DNA of 64,000 bases from Euglena gracilis. Its lineage: Eukaryota; Euglenida; Euglenophyceae; Euglenales. A program made the translations under genes and the position numbers. The DNA lies in NCBI GenBank assembly GCA_039621445.1, contig CP154955.1:16104139-16168138 (forward strand), in the 5' to 3' direction. The stretch's first letter is position 1, and each line of letters begins with the position of its first letter. The notes below the pieces were generated by a model that worked only from the letters and a program-made list of their open reading frames with translations, was not told where the DNA came from and did not search any database. Shown one piece after another: positions 14,701 to 31,329 of the stretch.

Positions 14701-17700
14701 TCCCCACCAAGCCCGCCCCCGCCCCCGCCCGACGAACTCCCGACCAAGCCCGACCCCGCCCCCGCCCAACGAACTCCCGACCCCCCCCCCCCACCTCCCA
14801 GCGGCTCTGGAGGCCGGACCGGGGAGGCGCCCTGGCCGTGAGGTACACGAGGGCCCGGATGCCCTGCAGCATCAGGGCAAACTGGTTGGTGAGCAGCGCC
14901 TGGCACACGGCGGGCAGCACCGTCGGGTACGTCGCCAGCTCGTCGCGGACCGCCTGGGGTCGGGGGGCGAACGTGGGGTTTGCATGAGGCGGGAGGCCGG
15001 CAGTAGGCAGCGGCTTGATGGACATTTGCTCCGGAGAGAAGGAAAGAACGGAACAAAATTGTTAGGAATCCATCCACCGCTTTTCTTAAATGAACGAGAA
15101 ATGTGCGGCATCGTGTGCAAACACACAGGTCACTGATCACAAAAAGTACTTTTGCGGTGTTCCGCCGTTTGTGTGTGCATGTGCGCGCTGCACCACGTGT
15201 GGGCACGCGCGTATGCACATTGAAAACTCAAAGACCATCAACCAACTCGTATTCAGTTTCTTTTCTTGTTTTGGAAATCAACGGGGTGTTTGGTGCAGCT
15301 TCCGAAATGAGGGGATACCTCTATGGAGCTCAGGTTGCCCACGATGGTGAGTGTGTGAAACAGCAGTGTTGGATCCTGGAACGGCCAGAAGGAGGCTGCG
15401 AACAAAGAATTGGAGGACAAGTGAAAATGCCTGCCTACCGCTTCACCAGTATCTCCAGAAAGGCGGGAAGAAACCTTTCCTTTAAGACTGGGGATGCCCC
15501 TCCTGGACCCTCAGATCAAGGGGGGAGGACCCTCACCCAAAACACACCCTCCTTATGTTTCTCTGCGCTCGTGCTGGAAACTCTCAGCAATAATGACAAA
15601 ATGCTACCGAGAATATGCCCCAAAATTGCATTTTCGGATGCTTTTGAGAGTCCAAAAATTTTGGCACAATAATTTTCAGCAGGCCAAAAAACTGGTCACA
15701 TAGGAAGGTAGGATACGGAGAAAATGGATGCGGACCCTTCCCTGCCCTTATATCAAAACTTGGTCCCCCCCCCCTTTTTCCGGCGCGAAATGCTGGACAT
15801 TTTAAGAATTCAAAAGCAATATCCAAACCCCACCACTCCCCCCTGTTCTTCTCCCCTGGCCAGGTGTGTCGCCAACCTTCAAAGCCTTTAAAAGGAAAAA
15901 AAACGGCCGTGAGGGAAACCTGTTGGGCCACTTGAGGAATTTAAAAAGAGCCCGCTGGAAGGAAAGAGGCCATCAACTAAACCCTGACCCCCTCCCAGGG
16001 CCGCCCAGTCCCTGGCCCCCACCCGCCACCAACCTTGTGGCTGTGTCTGAGGGGAGGGGGCTGGGGGGCACCTCGGTCCGCAGCAGCTCCACCAGGGCGG
16101 GGATGATGGCCGGCTCTTGGAGCAGCCGCTGCTTGCAGAACTGAAGACGGCGGGGGGGGGGGCGTTGCAGCGAACCCACAGACCAGACTGGGAATGGCGT
16201 GATGCATGGCCTGGTTTGGGGGGGGGGGGCGGTGCGGAACGGCGCAACGGAGGCGCAACAGTTGCAGCGCGGAGCCAGTCGTGGCGTTATGGTGGCAAGC
16301 TTGAGGGGCGGTTTCGTCCCCCGGCAATCGTTGCGCCGCCGATCGTGGCATCGCGGTGCCGGGACTGACGCAGACCCCCCCTCCAATCGCCGGTGAGAGG
16401 TTCGGCGCACACGTCACTCCTGATGGTGAGGGACCCCACCAGCTCCGCCGCCAGCGCGCACATCTCCGTGTCCTCCCGGTTCTGTGGGTTGAAGGCGGGG
16501 GGATTTTGAAAGACTGTGGGTGAGGGAGGAAGAGGCGGCAATGCAACAAGCGTAACGACAGAATGCCTCGGGTTAGCCACGCCGAAAAATACAGTCTGCA
16601 TCCAACTTGTGTCCGTGGAGTGGTGGGGGACACCACCTCGGACAGGATCTTGACGAGGGGCCCAAAGATGCCATCGTCCACCATCGACATCTGCTGCGAG
16701 TCGTCGTTCAGCTCCGCCAGGCTCTTCAGCAGCCCCACGCAGATCTGAGAGCGCCACAGGCAAGGTTGGTTTGTCTTCACCAACTTCTGTCTTTTGCAGA
16801 CTGTCTGCTTGGGATTCAGGGGACCGAATTGGGAATTCACCCAAAGGTTACCGTTGGAGAGTTGCATTCGCAGTGGCGGCCAGGGGGCAATCTTGGCAAT
16901 TGGCACAATAAACATGACACAAATGAAAACACACGAAAACACGGAAAAACACGCAAACACACGAAAACACAAAAACACACAAAAACACGAAATTTGATCA
17001 AACGGTCCAGGAAACTTTTACGAGGGCTGCAGAATTCTTGCAAAAAAAAACAACAGATTTTTTTTTTTGCTGAATTGACCTCTTTGCACCTCTGCGCTTT
17101 GAGCTTCTAATGCATATTCTGCAAATAACGCACCTCCCCCGCATACTGCAAAGACAGAACAAGAGACTGCCCCCCTGTATGTTGCCCAAGCACGCCTTGC
17201 GAAACTCGCGGTCCTCCATAAAGGTGGGGTCTGCAGCGTACTTGAAGATGTGCCCCACGACACCTCCGCGCAGCATCTCGTACTTCGCCTCCGGGATCGT
17301 AACCATCCAGAAGAACCTGTGGTCCCCACGTACAAACCCCATACCGAGGCGGTAAAATCAATGACACATGCACTGCCCAATGGGCAGCATCGGACTCGTA
17401 CTGCATAATTGGGTGTTATCATGTAGATGCATAAATCTGCTCACACTACACATTTGCATCGTTTGACTGCATTCGCCTGTTTGGTGTTTGGTGAGCTGCG
17501 CGCCCGTGCGTGGGCTTGCATGCTGTGCCGGGCAAAGATACGTTGGACAAGACAACGTCGGGGCATTGTCGCATCCAACGTCGTGATTGGCAAACGACCA
17601 ACCATTCAACCAACAACCAACCAACAATTCCAAAGTGGCTGGGCCCTTCCAGGCGGGGGACGGGGAGGAAGGGGACCGACCGGAAGATGCTCTGGGCCAC

Positions 17701-19626
17701 GTCCCGGGGCACGCCGCGGTTCAGCATCGCCACCAGCGCCGCCACCGCCGCCCCGTCGATCACGACGCGCTCGTTGTCGCGGTTGTGGCTGCAGATGACG
17801 CTGAGCGCGTACGCCACCTCCTGGGGGGGGGAAGGGCTTACATTGATGTGCAGGGACCATACAATTGCTTACCGACCCCCGGGGGGGGGAGGGGGGGGTC
17901 ACTCCACTTTTTTAAAAACCAGTCAGTCACTTTTTTTTAGGAAGCCAGTCAGTCACTACCCCCCCCCCGGGGGGGGGGTCGGCCACTCAGAAAAACGGCC
18001 ACTTTCCAGTCACTTTAGGCCATTTTAGGCCAAAAAAAATTTTCCGGCGCCTTCGGCGCCGGGGTCACTCAAGCCACTTTTGCCCACTCCTGGCCGACCC
18101 CCCCCCCCGGGGGGGGGAGGGGGTCCGGGCCCAAAACCAGTCAGTCACCCCGGGGGGGGGGGGGGGTGGGACAGTGCTTAAGCAATTGTCTGGCAGGGAC
18201 CCTGGCGACACAGGGAACACAACCACAAGGAAGACCTATTCAGTGTCATGCATTTTTTTTTTGAAGACCCATGATGCAAAAATCACCAACAGCATGATTT
18301 TTGATGTATAATACATCCTCAGATGCAATTTTAAATACAACAGTTCCAAAGTCACAAAAATGTTCCTGCAGACGCCCTCTGAATTCAAACAAGCGCACAT
18401 AAAAAATCTGCACGCCACTCGGCAAATACGCACCCTGTGCACGGCGTAGGAGCCGGACAGCTTCAGCAGCTCCACCAGAGTCTCAATGATGCCGTCGTAC
18501 ACCAACTTCTGGCAGTAGTCCGCGTTCTGCGCAATGTTCCCGAGCGCCTGCAGAGACAAGAGAAAAACCATCGCCACCGCAACTCCGCGAGAAACCACCG
18601 GAAATGGTTGGCACAGGAAGAGCAGCACAGAGACGGGAGCACAGCGGCAGACCGCGGCAGCGTACTGCTGGCCCTCGCTGTTGAACTCCATGCGCAGCAG
18701 CGACATCAGCGGCTTGTCGCCGCCCATCTCCATGAACATGGTGCTGGGCGAAAAATGGATGCGAGCGAGGTGGAAAGACATTCCAGACACCCGCCTCACT
18801 CTGCCAGGTCAAGAGGTCCGATGACCTCTGAGTTGACCTGGACTGGCACCAACCCCGTTTCTCCGCACACCAACACAACGCTCGTGGTCCAACAGGCAAC
18901 GAATGTGCTCTGGGACTCCAACAGAAAATAGCAGCTCCCCCCCCCCCCATGTGCAGGGTGCTGGTCTGCCGCACCCATTCGGGCCGTTCGGGCCCTTGGA
19001 AAATGCAGCTTTCTGTGCAACTTGGCCAACAGGGCACCCGAAAACGAACGGCATGCGGAGTTGTTTTTGACCATCTAACCCACCTGGGCGTCAAATACCT
19101 GAAGTACCGCAGCGAGTTGGATGATCTTCAATACCCGGTGGACACACGCAAAATGCCGAAATATTCGCCGACAAAGCAAAAACATCGTCTTGATAACCAC
19201 TGAATGAAAGCAGCGCACGGCACAGCCAAGGGGCCTTCCCACCCATCCCCTACCGACTCCCCCCAGACAATACCGTTCTCACTGAGGGTGCGTTGCTTTC
19301 GTTTACGGTTTCTTGTAGTCACTGTGTGAGGGTCTAAAGCGTCGGGCACACGGCGCGGCAGTACAGGCACTCCCTTCCTTCCTGGTCTGCACGCACAAGC
19401 ACGCATGCATATGCACACATGCACGCGCGCGCTCCCACCCAGCCACCCAACCCACCAACCCAACCCACCCAACTACCCACCCACCCCCACCCACACCACC
19501 CATCCACCCACCCAGCCACACACACCACGCCTCTGGGAACACGGTGAGGTTCTTCACCGCGTGGGTGGCGACCGTCATCGTCATGAAGCGGGCGGACTGC
19601 TCCACATCCTGGGCGGCGTCCCGCGC
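456..19626 (-). CDS. Large armadillo-repeat protein, 3'-partial gene (ARM-B)
   Basis: This multi-exon gene encodes tandem armadillo-type alpha-helical repeats, about 990 residues in the 26 exons recognised. Typical pieces are ALGNIAQNADYCQKLVYDGI in exon 3, GIRALVYLTAR in exon 9 and TATVIANLAQHEVHW in exon 11. ARM proteins are superhelical scaffolds that bind other proteins, and nothing visible fixes this one's partner. Splice phases close across exons 1-23 under the borders given, which supports one transcript. Exons 15-16 carry an Ala/Pro-rich, partly (PA)n linker after a charged helix (ELRKELRVLEGKL). The ARM pattern resumes from exon 17. No initiator Met was found upstream of exon 1. The gene's 3' end lies beyond the left edge, since exon 26 ends in a donor. 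Three exons (5, 9, 10) need GC donors. Introns hold most of the simple repeats of this half of the window. Function is unassigned; family assignment is fairly sure. Confidence 0.75.
1300..1380 (-). CDS. ARM-B exon 25
   Basis: 27 residues: PRGSLGEVTLQKLVTEVSDK then KKKNIHQ, a short basic run. gaacag acceptor, GTGCCC donor, phase 0-0. Confidence 0.6.
1741..1812. repeat. Microsatellite (GTGA)n/(GT)n
   Basis: GTGA/GCGA units followed by an uninterrupted GT run, intronic in ARM-B. Confidence 0.95.
2124..2241 (-). CDS. ARM-B exon 24
   Basis: Encodes GTATFLDEVALPTLFQRRQL and EAHARNPALRMEDDAVYLA. GTGGGT donor. The acceptor is one of several tandem cag sites, so the 5' border may move by 3 nt. Confidence 0.6.
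2568..2648 (-). CDS. ARM-B exon 23
   Basis: 27 residues: VLLNIAGREVFREMMFSDAF then TADCIAL. acag acceptor, GTGCCA donor, phase 0-0. The phase does not close cleanly into exon 24. A GC donor 2 nt further would close it. Confidence 0.7.
3883..3953 (-). CDS. ARM-B exon 22
   Basis: Encodes NNFDRYRALLGSHYPDIVRD and ALQ. ccag acceptor and GTGCTG donor, phase 2 in and 0 out, matching exon 21. Confidence 0.75.
4040..4390. repeat. Intronic dispersed repeat, family E copy 1
   Basis: Shares an ordered set of words with 32,330-32,560: a TTTCTTCcGGC start, a gcgc motif, TCGCAAAAAA, AAAAATGGG, GGCATTTCTG-type words and a stretch near a ccccccc run. Borders are approximate and the copies are diverged. Confidence 0.45.
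4620..4728 (-). CDS. ARM-B exon 21
   Basis: Encodes PLSNENVEVQRHALGALVTL then SAKDDVRDQMMD, a typical ARM repeat core. tag acceptor and GTGTGT donor, phase 0 in and 1 out. Confidence 0.8.
4950..5093 (-). CDS. ARM-B exon 20
   Basis: 48 residues: GILPRLLEVGRLYGEVDDGL, VMALVTTSANLASHDHVRRR, WLEANGLK. gcag acceptor and GTGCAC donor, phase 0-0. Confidence 0.8.
6021..6142 (-). CDS. ARM-B exon 19
   Basis: Encodes GPGTLIALLQCEDPLVLGSA and VGTLAANAALADMFLEQ, a clear ARM repeat. gcag acceptor, GTGTGC donor, phase 2 in and 0 out. Confidence 0.8.
6606..6923. mobile_element. Intronic TIR element, family A copy 1 (318 bp)
   Basis: Ends are imperfect inverted repeats: CAGGGCATTAAATGAG on the left and CTCACTTAACACCCTG on the right. 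Internally it has G and C runs and two gcgc-centred palindromic words around AAATTTTT-like tracts. It is the same length as copy 2 at 46,306. It lies in the intron between ARM-B exons 18 and 19, 54 bp from the donor. No convincing target duplication. Confidence 0.65.
6978..7134 (-). CDS. ARM-B exon 18
   Basis: Encodes RYVCRAFRFESVELRRLAVE and LLSGVDGFLQALLEE, an ARM repeat. ccag acceptor and GTTCCT donor, phase 0 in and 1 out. Its 3' intron contains repeat A1. Confidence 0.75.
7740..8185. repeat. 18-bp minisatellite
   Basis: Tandem units close to CTTGTCCAGCATCTGCAT, about 25 copies, varying mostly in the CAGCATC part. Because the unit is a multiple of three, all frames stay open on both strands and produce false ORFs. 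Intronic in ARM-B. Confidence 0.9.
8333..8688. repeat. Duplicated intronic block, family G copy 1, with 10-bp minisatellite
   Basis: Nearly the same sequence occurs at 31,776-32,140: AAAAGATTGTGAAAAATGAC, TGGCCAAAATGGGTGTAA, then a tandem GCATCGCCCA array ending CATCATCAGAGGTGCTTG. One copy lies in an ARM-B intron and the other in a pyruvate kinase intron. Confidence 0.8.
8818..9330. repeat. GCTGGCTGGA-rich repeat cluster (family C-like)
   Basis: Several short blocks built from GGTCCAGC, GGCTGCTGGCTGGA and poly-G or poly-C runs. They are related to copies at 25.3, 25.8, 26.4, 33.3 and 60.0 kb. Borders are not clear. Confidence 0.5.
9561..9719 (-). CDS. ARM-B exon 17
   Basis: 53 residues: ELMKVVYLLAEEGGILDSLI, then DWPVFMAPLGLPELEGQEW. 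ccag acceptor and GTGTGG donor, phase 0-0. Helical, ARM-compatible. Confidence 0.7.
9891..10062 (-). CDS. ARM-B exon 16 (Pro/Ala linker)
   Basis: 57 residues: a (PA)n stretch encoded by tandem GGGGGC units on the plus strand, then ESETPEQLMASLAQKREVQL. gcag acceptor, GTGCGC donor, phase 1 in and 0 out. The C-rich repeat suggests a length-variable linker. Confidence 0.6.
10682..10801 (-). CDS. ARM-B exon 15 (charged helix and Ala/Pro linker)
   Basis: Encodes LAIGSELRKELRVLEGKLAS and an Ala/Pro/Val-rich linker (APAAAVAVAPPLPP). acacag acceptor and GTATGC donor, phase 1 in and 2 out. It separates the ARM blocks on either side. Confidence 0.6.
11090..11131 (+). other. tRNA-like fragment with box A- and box B-like words
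   Basis: TAGTCCAGTTAG resembles a pol III box A with one mismatch, and GGTTCGATTCC matches the box B/T-arm consensus. The two are too close for a tRNA and no anticodon arm fits, so it is a fragment or SINE remnant at best. Confidence 0.3.
11508..11549 (-). CDS. Optional small exon of ARM-B
   Basis: A 42-nt open stretch (HCGAKARSANSQS) with a good ctacag acceptor and a GTCGTT donor. Its phases (1 in, 2 out) let it be either included or skipped between exons 14 and 15. It has no ARM pattern, so it may be an alternative exon or chance. Confidence 0.25.
11640..11985. repeat. Compound microsatellite (CA)n/(CGCA)n/(CACACC)n
   Basis: Three consecutive arrays: CA to about 11,748, CGCA to about 11,783, then CACACC hexamers to about 11,915 and CCAC-rich sequence after. 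Intronic in ARM-B. Confidence 0.95.
12071..12164 (-). CDS. ARM-B exon 14
   Basis: Completes the repeat begun in exon 13: CLAVVLKKVDQRMAFHTLNG then LQATMKALKA. ctcag acceptor and GTAGGT donor, phase 2 in and 2 out. Confidence 0.75.
12351..12454 (-). CDS. ARM-B exon 13
   Basis: Encodes EHMLLRVVKEFDCLPIFIHL then ESSGVDVRREAA, an ARM repeat. ccag acceptor, GTCTGC donor, phase 1 in and 1 out. Confidence 0.8.
12783..12928 (-). CDS. ARM-B exon 12
   Basis: Encodes LNLLDTLAEMLKHTVADRGQ and MQVQLLYAMRLLC, helical ARM-like. gcag acceptor, GTGTGC donor, phase 0 in and 2 out. Confidence 0.75.
13040..13142. repeat. Tandem TTTTTGACA array
   Basis: Imperfect 9-10 bp units TTTTTGACA(T). They directly precede the acceptor region of ARM-B exon 12 on the coding strand. 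The units give a false KMSKMSKV reading on the minus strand. Confidence 0.8.
13554..13740 (-). CDS. ARM-B exon 11
   Basis: 62 residues with one full ARM repeat: TATVIANLAQHEVHWDLLLQ, ELQDLLKSTNFEVAREAVRG, IANMSQSNRAIV. ccccag acceptor and GTGCGC donor, phase 1 in and 0 out. Confidence 0.85.
14482..14561 (-). CDS. ARM-B exon 10
   Basis: Encodes NARDLPQIVGVELLMELCHD and NNPTVQ. The donor AAAG|GCATGT is a good GC-AG type site and is the only one here that gives the phase 2 needed to join exon 11. Confidence 0.7.
14831..14953 (-). CDS. ARM-B exon 9
   Basis: 41 residues including TVLPAVCQALLTNQFALM and GIRALVYLTAR. cccag acceptor. The favoured donor is the GC site AGG|GCGCCT, because it keeps LTAR and joins in phase to NARDLPQ. 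A GTGTAC site 18 nt earlier is the alternative. Confidence 0.7.
16072..16140 (-). CDS. ARM-B exon 8
   Basis: 23 residues ending IIPALVELLRTE, the third helix of an ARM repeat. ttcag acceptor and GTGCCC donor, phase 0-0. Confidence 0.75.
16413..16481 (-). CDS. ARM-B exon 7
   Basis: 23 residues: NREDTEMCALAAELVGSLTI plus RSD. cacag acceptor and GTGTGC donor, phase 0-0. Confidence 0.75.
16637..16744 (-). CDS. ARM-B exon 6
   Basis: Encodes ICVGLLKSLAELNDDSQQMS then DGIFGPLVKILSE, an ARM repeat. ctcag acceptor and GTGGTG donor, phase 0-0. Confidence 0.8.
17196..17316 (-). CDS. ARM-B exon 5
   Basis: Encodes FFWMVTIPEAKYEMLRGG and IFKYAADPTFMEDREFRK. acag acceptor, phase 1 in. The frame into exon 6 closes only if the donor is the GC site AAG|GCGTGC, so the 3' border is less sure. 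Confidence 0.65.
17681..17820 (-). CDS. ARM-B exon 4
   Basis: Encodes EVAYALSVICSHNRDNERVV and AAVAALVAMLNRGVP, an ARM repeat. Poly-C tract plus cag acceptor, GTCGGT donor, phase 0 in and 2 out. Confidence 0.8.
17851..18203. mobile_element. Intronic TIR element, family F copy 1
   Basis: Ends are inverted repeats around CAATTGCTTA: CAGGGACCATACAATTGC on the left and GCAATTGTCTGGCAGGG on the right. Inside are CCAGTCAGTCACT words, poly-G and poly-C tracts and a GGCGCCTTCGGCGCC palindrome. It fills most of the 613-bp intron between ARM-B exons 3 and 4. Related to 47,373-47,661. Confidence 0.6.
18434..18547 (-). CDS. ARM-B exon 3
   Basis: 38 residues with a textbook ARM helix set: ALGNIAQNADYCQKLVYDGI followed by IETLVELLKLS. 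gcag acceptor, GTGCGT donor, phase 0-0. Confidence 0.8.
18653..18743 (-). CDS. ARM-B exon 2
   Basis: Encodes MFMEMGGDKPLMSLLRMEF then SEGQQYAAA, half of an ARM repeat. The cag acceptor and GTCTGC donor give phases 1 in and 0 out, which match exon 1. Confidence 0.7.
19526..19626 (-). CDS. ARM-B exon 1 (first recognised)
   Basis: Encodes ARDAAQDVEQSARFMTMT and onward to VFPEA. It is bordered by a gcag acceptor and a GTGTGT donor, phase 0 in and 2 out. An upstream coding exon with the start codon must exist but was not recognised between 19.63 and 20.65 kb. Confidence 0.6.
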
Positions 19627-20658
19627 CTGCACGAAGGCAAGTTTTGCGGCAGCACCCCCCCCCCCCCCCGATGCATGCAGGGAGGGGGGTGGTCCCGGAC
19701 TGATCTTTCTCTCCTTGGAGGGGGGGGGTAAGGCGGGTTGACCCCCCTCCACCGAGGGGAAAATTGAAAACCAGTGAGAGCGCCAGAAATTTTTCGGAGG
19801 GTTTCAAAAAATGCCCAGAAATCATGTTTTTGGTGATTTTTTTCTTCTTCGAACAATGACAGAAAACATACTTAAAAAAAATGCAGTTGCCACTGCACAA
19901 AGCCATTTTTTATCCGATTCCAGGTGGGACCCTACAAAACCAACACTTACACCCCCTGGAGAGGGGGAGGGCGGTTAAGAGCGTGCGTCAACTTGCGGTG
20001 GGGGGCACTGGGACACTGAAAATATTAACCACTGTCTATTCAAGACTCAAAATTGTCTGTTGGTCTGGGGCACATTAAAAAAATCTGTTTTGGCACATTT
20101 TTACCCAAAATGAACTGAAAGACGGGCAAAAAACCAACAAGTCCTCTGCGAACCCAAAGAAAAAGATGCTTTCTGTGTCCTTGGGCTATCGCCCATACAT
20201 TCAAAGCATAAAAAAAACATGCCTTTCACATTCTGTTATTTCTCGTCACCGTTCGAGTTCTGACCGGACTTTGCCGGCCCTTTGGCCAAGGGCGGTCCTC
20301 AGCACAATAATTCCTGTCCTTTATGGACAAATCTAATCCCCGGGGGTGGGGGCCTGTTGCATCTACGGGACATCACAAAATAAATCTGAACTTTCCCGCA
20401 GGACGTATTAATTATTCACATACAGGGATTGGTGCTTTCCTGTAGTTCGGGGTGGGTCAAATTCTTATCCACAGATCCATAGTTCCATAATTCTCATCCA
20501 CCCTAGTTATTGGGAGTTATTCATAATTATCCATAGATATTGGTGATTGCGATCACGCTTGTATTGGATGGGGCAGTCCGCGTGCAAATGAAACAGACGG
20601 CGGGGCCACACTGCCCTCTCAGTGGCCACCAGGTCCACATCGTCGTCCTCGTCGTGGA

Positions 20659-29222
<8,564 letters not shown>

Positions 29223-30759
29223 CGCCCGACAGGGCCCCTGGAGGCTTACCTCCCTTGCCCCCCCCCCCCCCCGACCAGCCCGACCAGGAGGGGCTCCAAC
29301 TCAGAAAAGCAAATTTGGGACCGGGTCGGAATGGGGCAAATCAGGGAAGGAAAAAACAACTTAAACTTCGAAAAATTCCAAGATTGAAATTCAAAAATCC
29401 AAAATCCCAAAAAAAGACCAAAATCAAAGCTGTTATTCCGAACATTGGCTTTCAAGGAAACGCTGTGACGGGCAGCTTGGGAATCACCCTGGCAGCTTCC
29501 GAGGCCAGAAACTGTGCAGTTGTGAGACCACCCAGAAGACATGGGGACGTGAATCAAAATCGCTCGGTGGACTGGGGTGCAGGACTGGAACAGCCTGCCA
29601 GGTGGGAAGGGGTGGTCTCAACCAAAGCGACACCGGGCCCACCCCAGAGGCTCTGGCCTTGGCCTATGGCGTGCGGTACAGACCCACCGCGAGAGAGGGG
29701 AGGGCAGTCATGCCTGTGGGAAGGCAGTGGCCGGCCCCCACGGCGATGCGCGCCAGCCCTTTCCCAACAACCGGCCATTGGGTTGCGGCGTCGTCATGCG
29801 CACCGAGAGAGGGAGGGGTCGGCTTCCCAACACGTGGCTGACGTAATGGCCAGAGGGGGGGCCCCGTGGCTGGGGGGTGCGGATGAGCCCCTCTGTCCAG
29901 TGTGCACAAACACACCAAAAATGCACATGCATCATGCACATTGTGCACATGTGGCGAGATACACACCCCACCTAAAAAAGTCTGCAGTATAGAAAAAAGA
30001 ATATTCCCCGGCTCGTGCATAGAACAAGGAAGGAAGCCGCGATACAGTGCCCTCTTGTGGCTCAGCACGGCGGAGACAGAGGCCAACGGCGGGGGTGGTG
30101 CCGGCCAGGCAGCATATGCACGCTGTACCCCACGCCCCAAGACGATTCCAAAAAAACCAGCGAGAAGTGAACGCTGGGCGTGAGCAGGCTGTGCGAAGAG
30201 GGAAGGACAGGGGCTTCCAAGGGAAGCATTCCAGCATTCTTCATTAACGCTCCTGGGCTCACCCCGATGGGGGAGACCAATGCAAAAGATGGATGCAGTT
30301 GGGTCATTCCGGTCATTTAATTCATTTCGGTGCGCTCTTTGGAAGGAAAGGAACCACACGAGCACGGAGGTGGATGCGCACATCCATTGCGAGGCACTCT
30401 GACGTCCTCCCAAACCCCACCGGAAACAACACAACAGGTCGAGAGGCCCACACACATGGCGATGCACATGACCGGCTGCCTGAGTTCGGTGGGCTTGCAG
30501 AAACACAAAGACCATCTGGATCTTTGTGCCAAACAAAGAAAAGTGCGTGGTGCCTTGCACCATCCTCTGGCCGGGGTACTGCGGCCTGCAGTGGAAGTGA
30601 TCCTGGCCCACGCGCAGAGGGCAACGAGGGAGGCGTGATACAGAGCCCTCATATGGTTCATAATGGCAGCGAAAGAGGGCAAAGGCGGGGGGGGGGGACC
30701 GCTGCCGGCAAGGCAACGTGCGCAGGGGAGCCGACTGTGCGTGCGGCGGCCGTCGGCCC
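29223..30759. other. Intergenic stretch between pyruvate kinase and ARM-A
   Basis: No exon-like segment recognised. The open frames here lack family signals. The two genes read in the same direction, so any promoter of ARM-A and the 3' end of the kinase transcript fall here. Confidence 0.5.
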
Positions 30760-30876
30760 TCAGGGCACGCGGAGCACCGTCAGGATGGTGGCGTCCTCGC
30801 GGCCGTCGGCGGGGTTGCCGTCGTAGATAGCGATGGCCTGGTGGCCGGGGCAGGCGACCCCCAGCTGCTTCGCCAT
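30760..30876 (-). CDS. PYK exon 19 (stop)
   Basis: 38 residues and stop: [20 protein letters not shown] to ILTVLRVP. It matches the final strand pair of pyruvate kinases. ccag acceptor. Confidence 0.88.
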   Translation of the reverse strand: MAKQLGVACPGHQAIAIYDGNPADGREDATILTVLRVP

Positions 30877-31292
30877 CTGGCACGCCCTGGCGGCAGGGAG
30901 GGAGCGCCCCGGTTTCGGGGTTTCCGGGTTTCGGGATTGTTCTGCTTTGGTCACAGGTGCTGAGCCACCCAGTTGCATAGTTTTCTAGTAATATGGAATG
31001 GTTTGCTATCTAGCGTGCCATAATATATGATACTTTTCTATGCCACAGACTTTTCTTAAATGGTGTGTGCATCTTGCTGCATGGACGCTATGCACATGAT
31101 GTATATGTATTCTTACTATATATGTACACCATGCATACACACACACATACATACATACATACATACATACATACATACATACATACATACATACATACAT
31201 ACATACATACATACATACATACATACATACATACATACATACATACATACATACATACATACATACATACATACATACATACATACATACAT

Positions 31293-31329
<37 letters not shown>

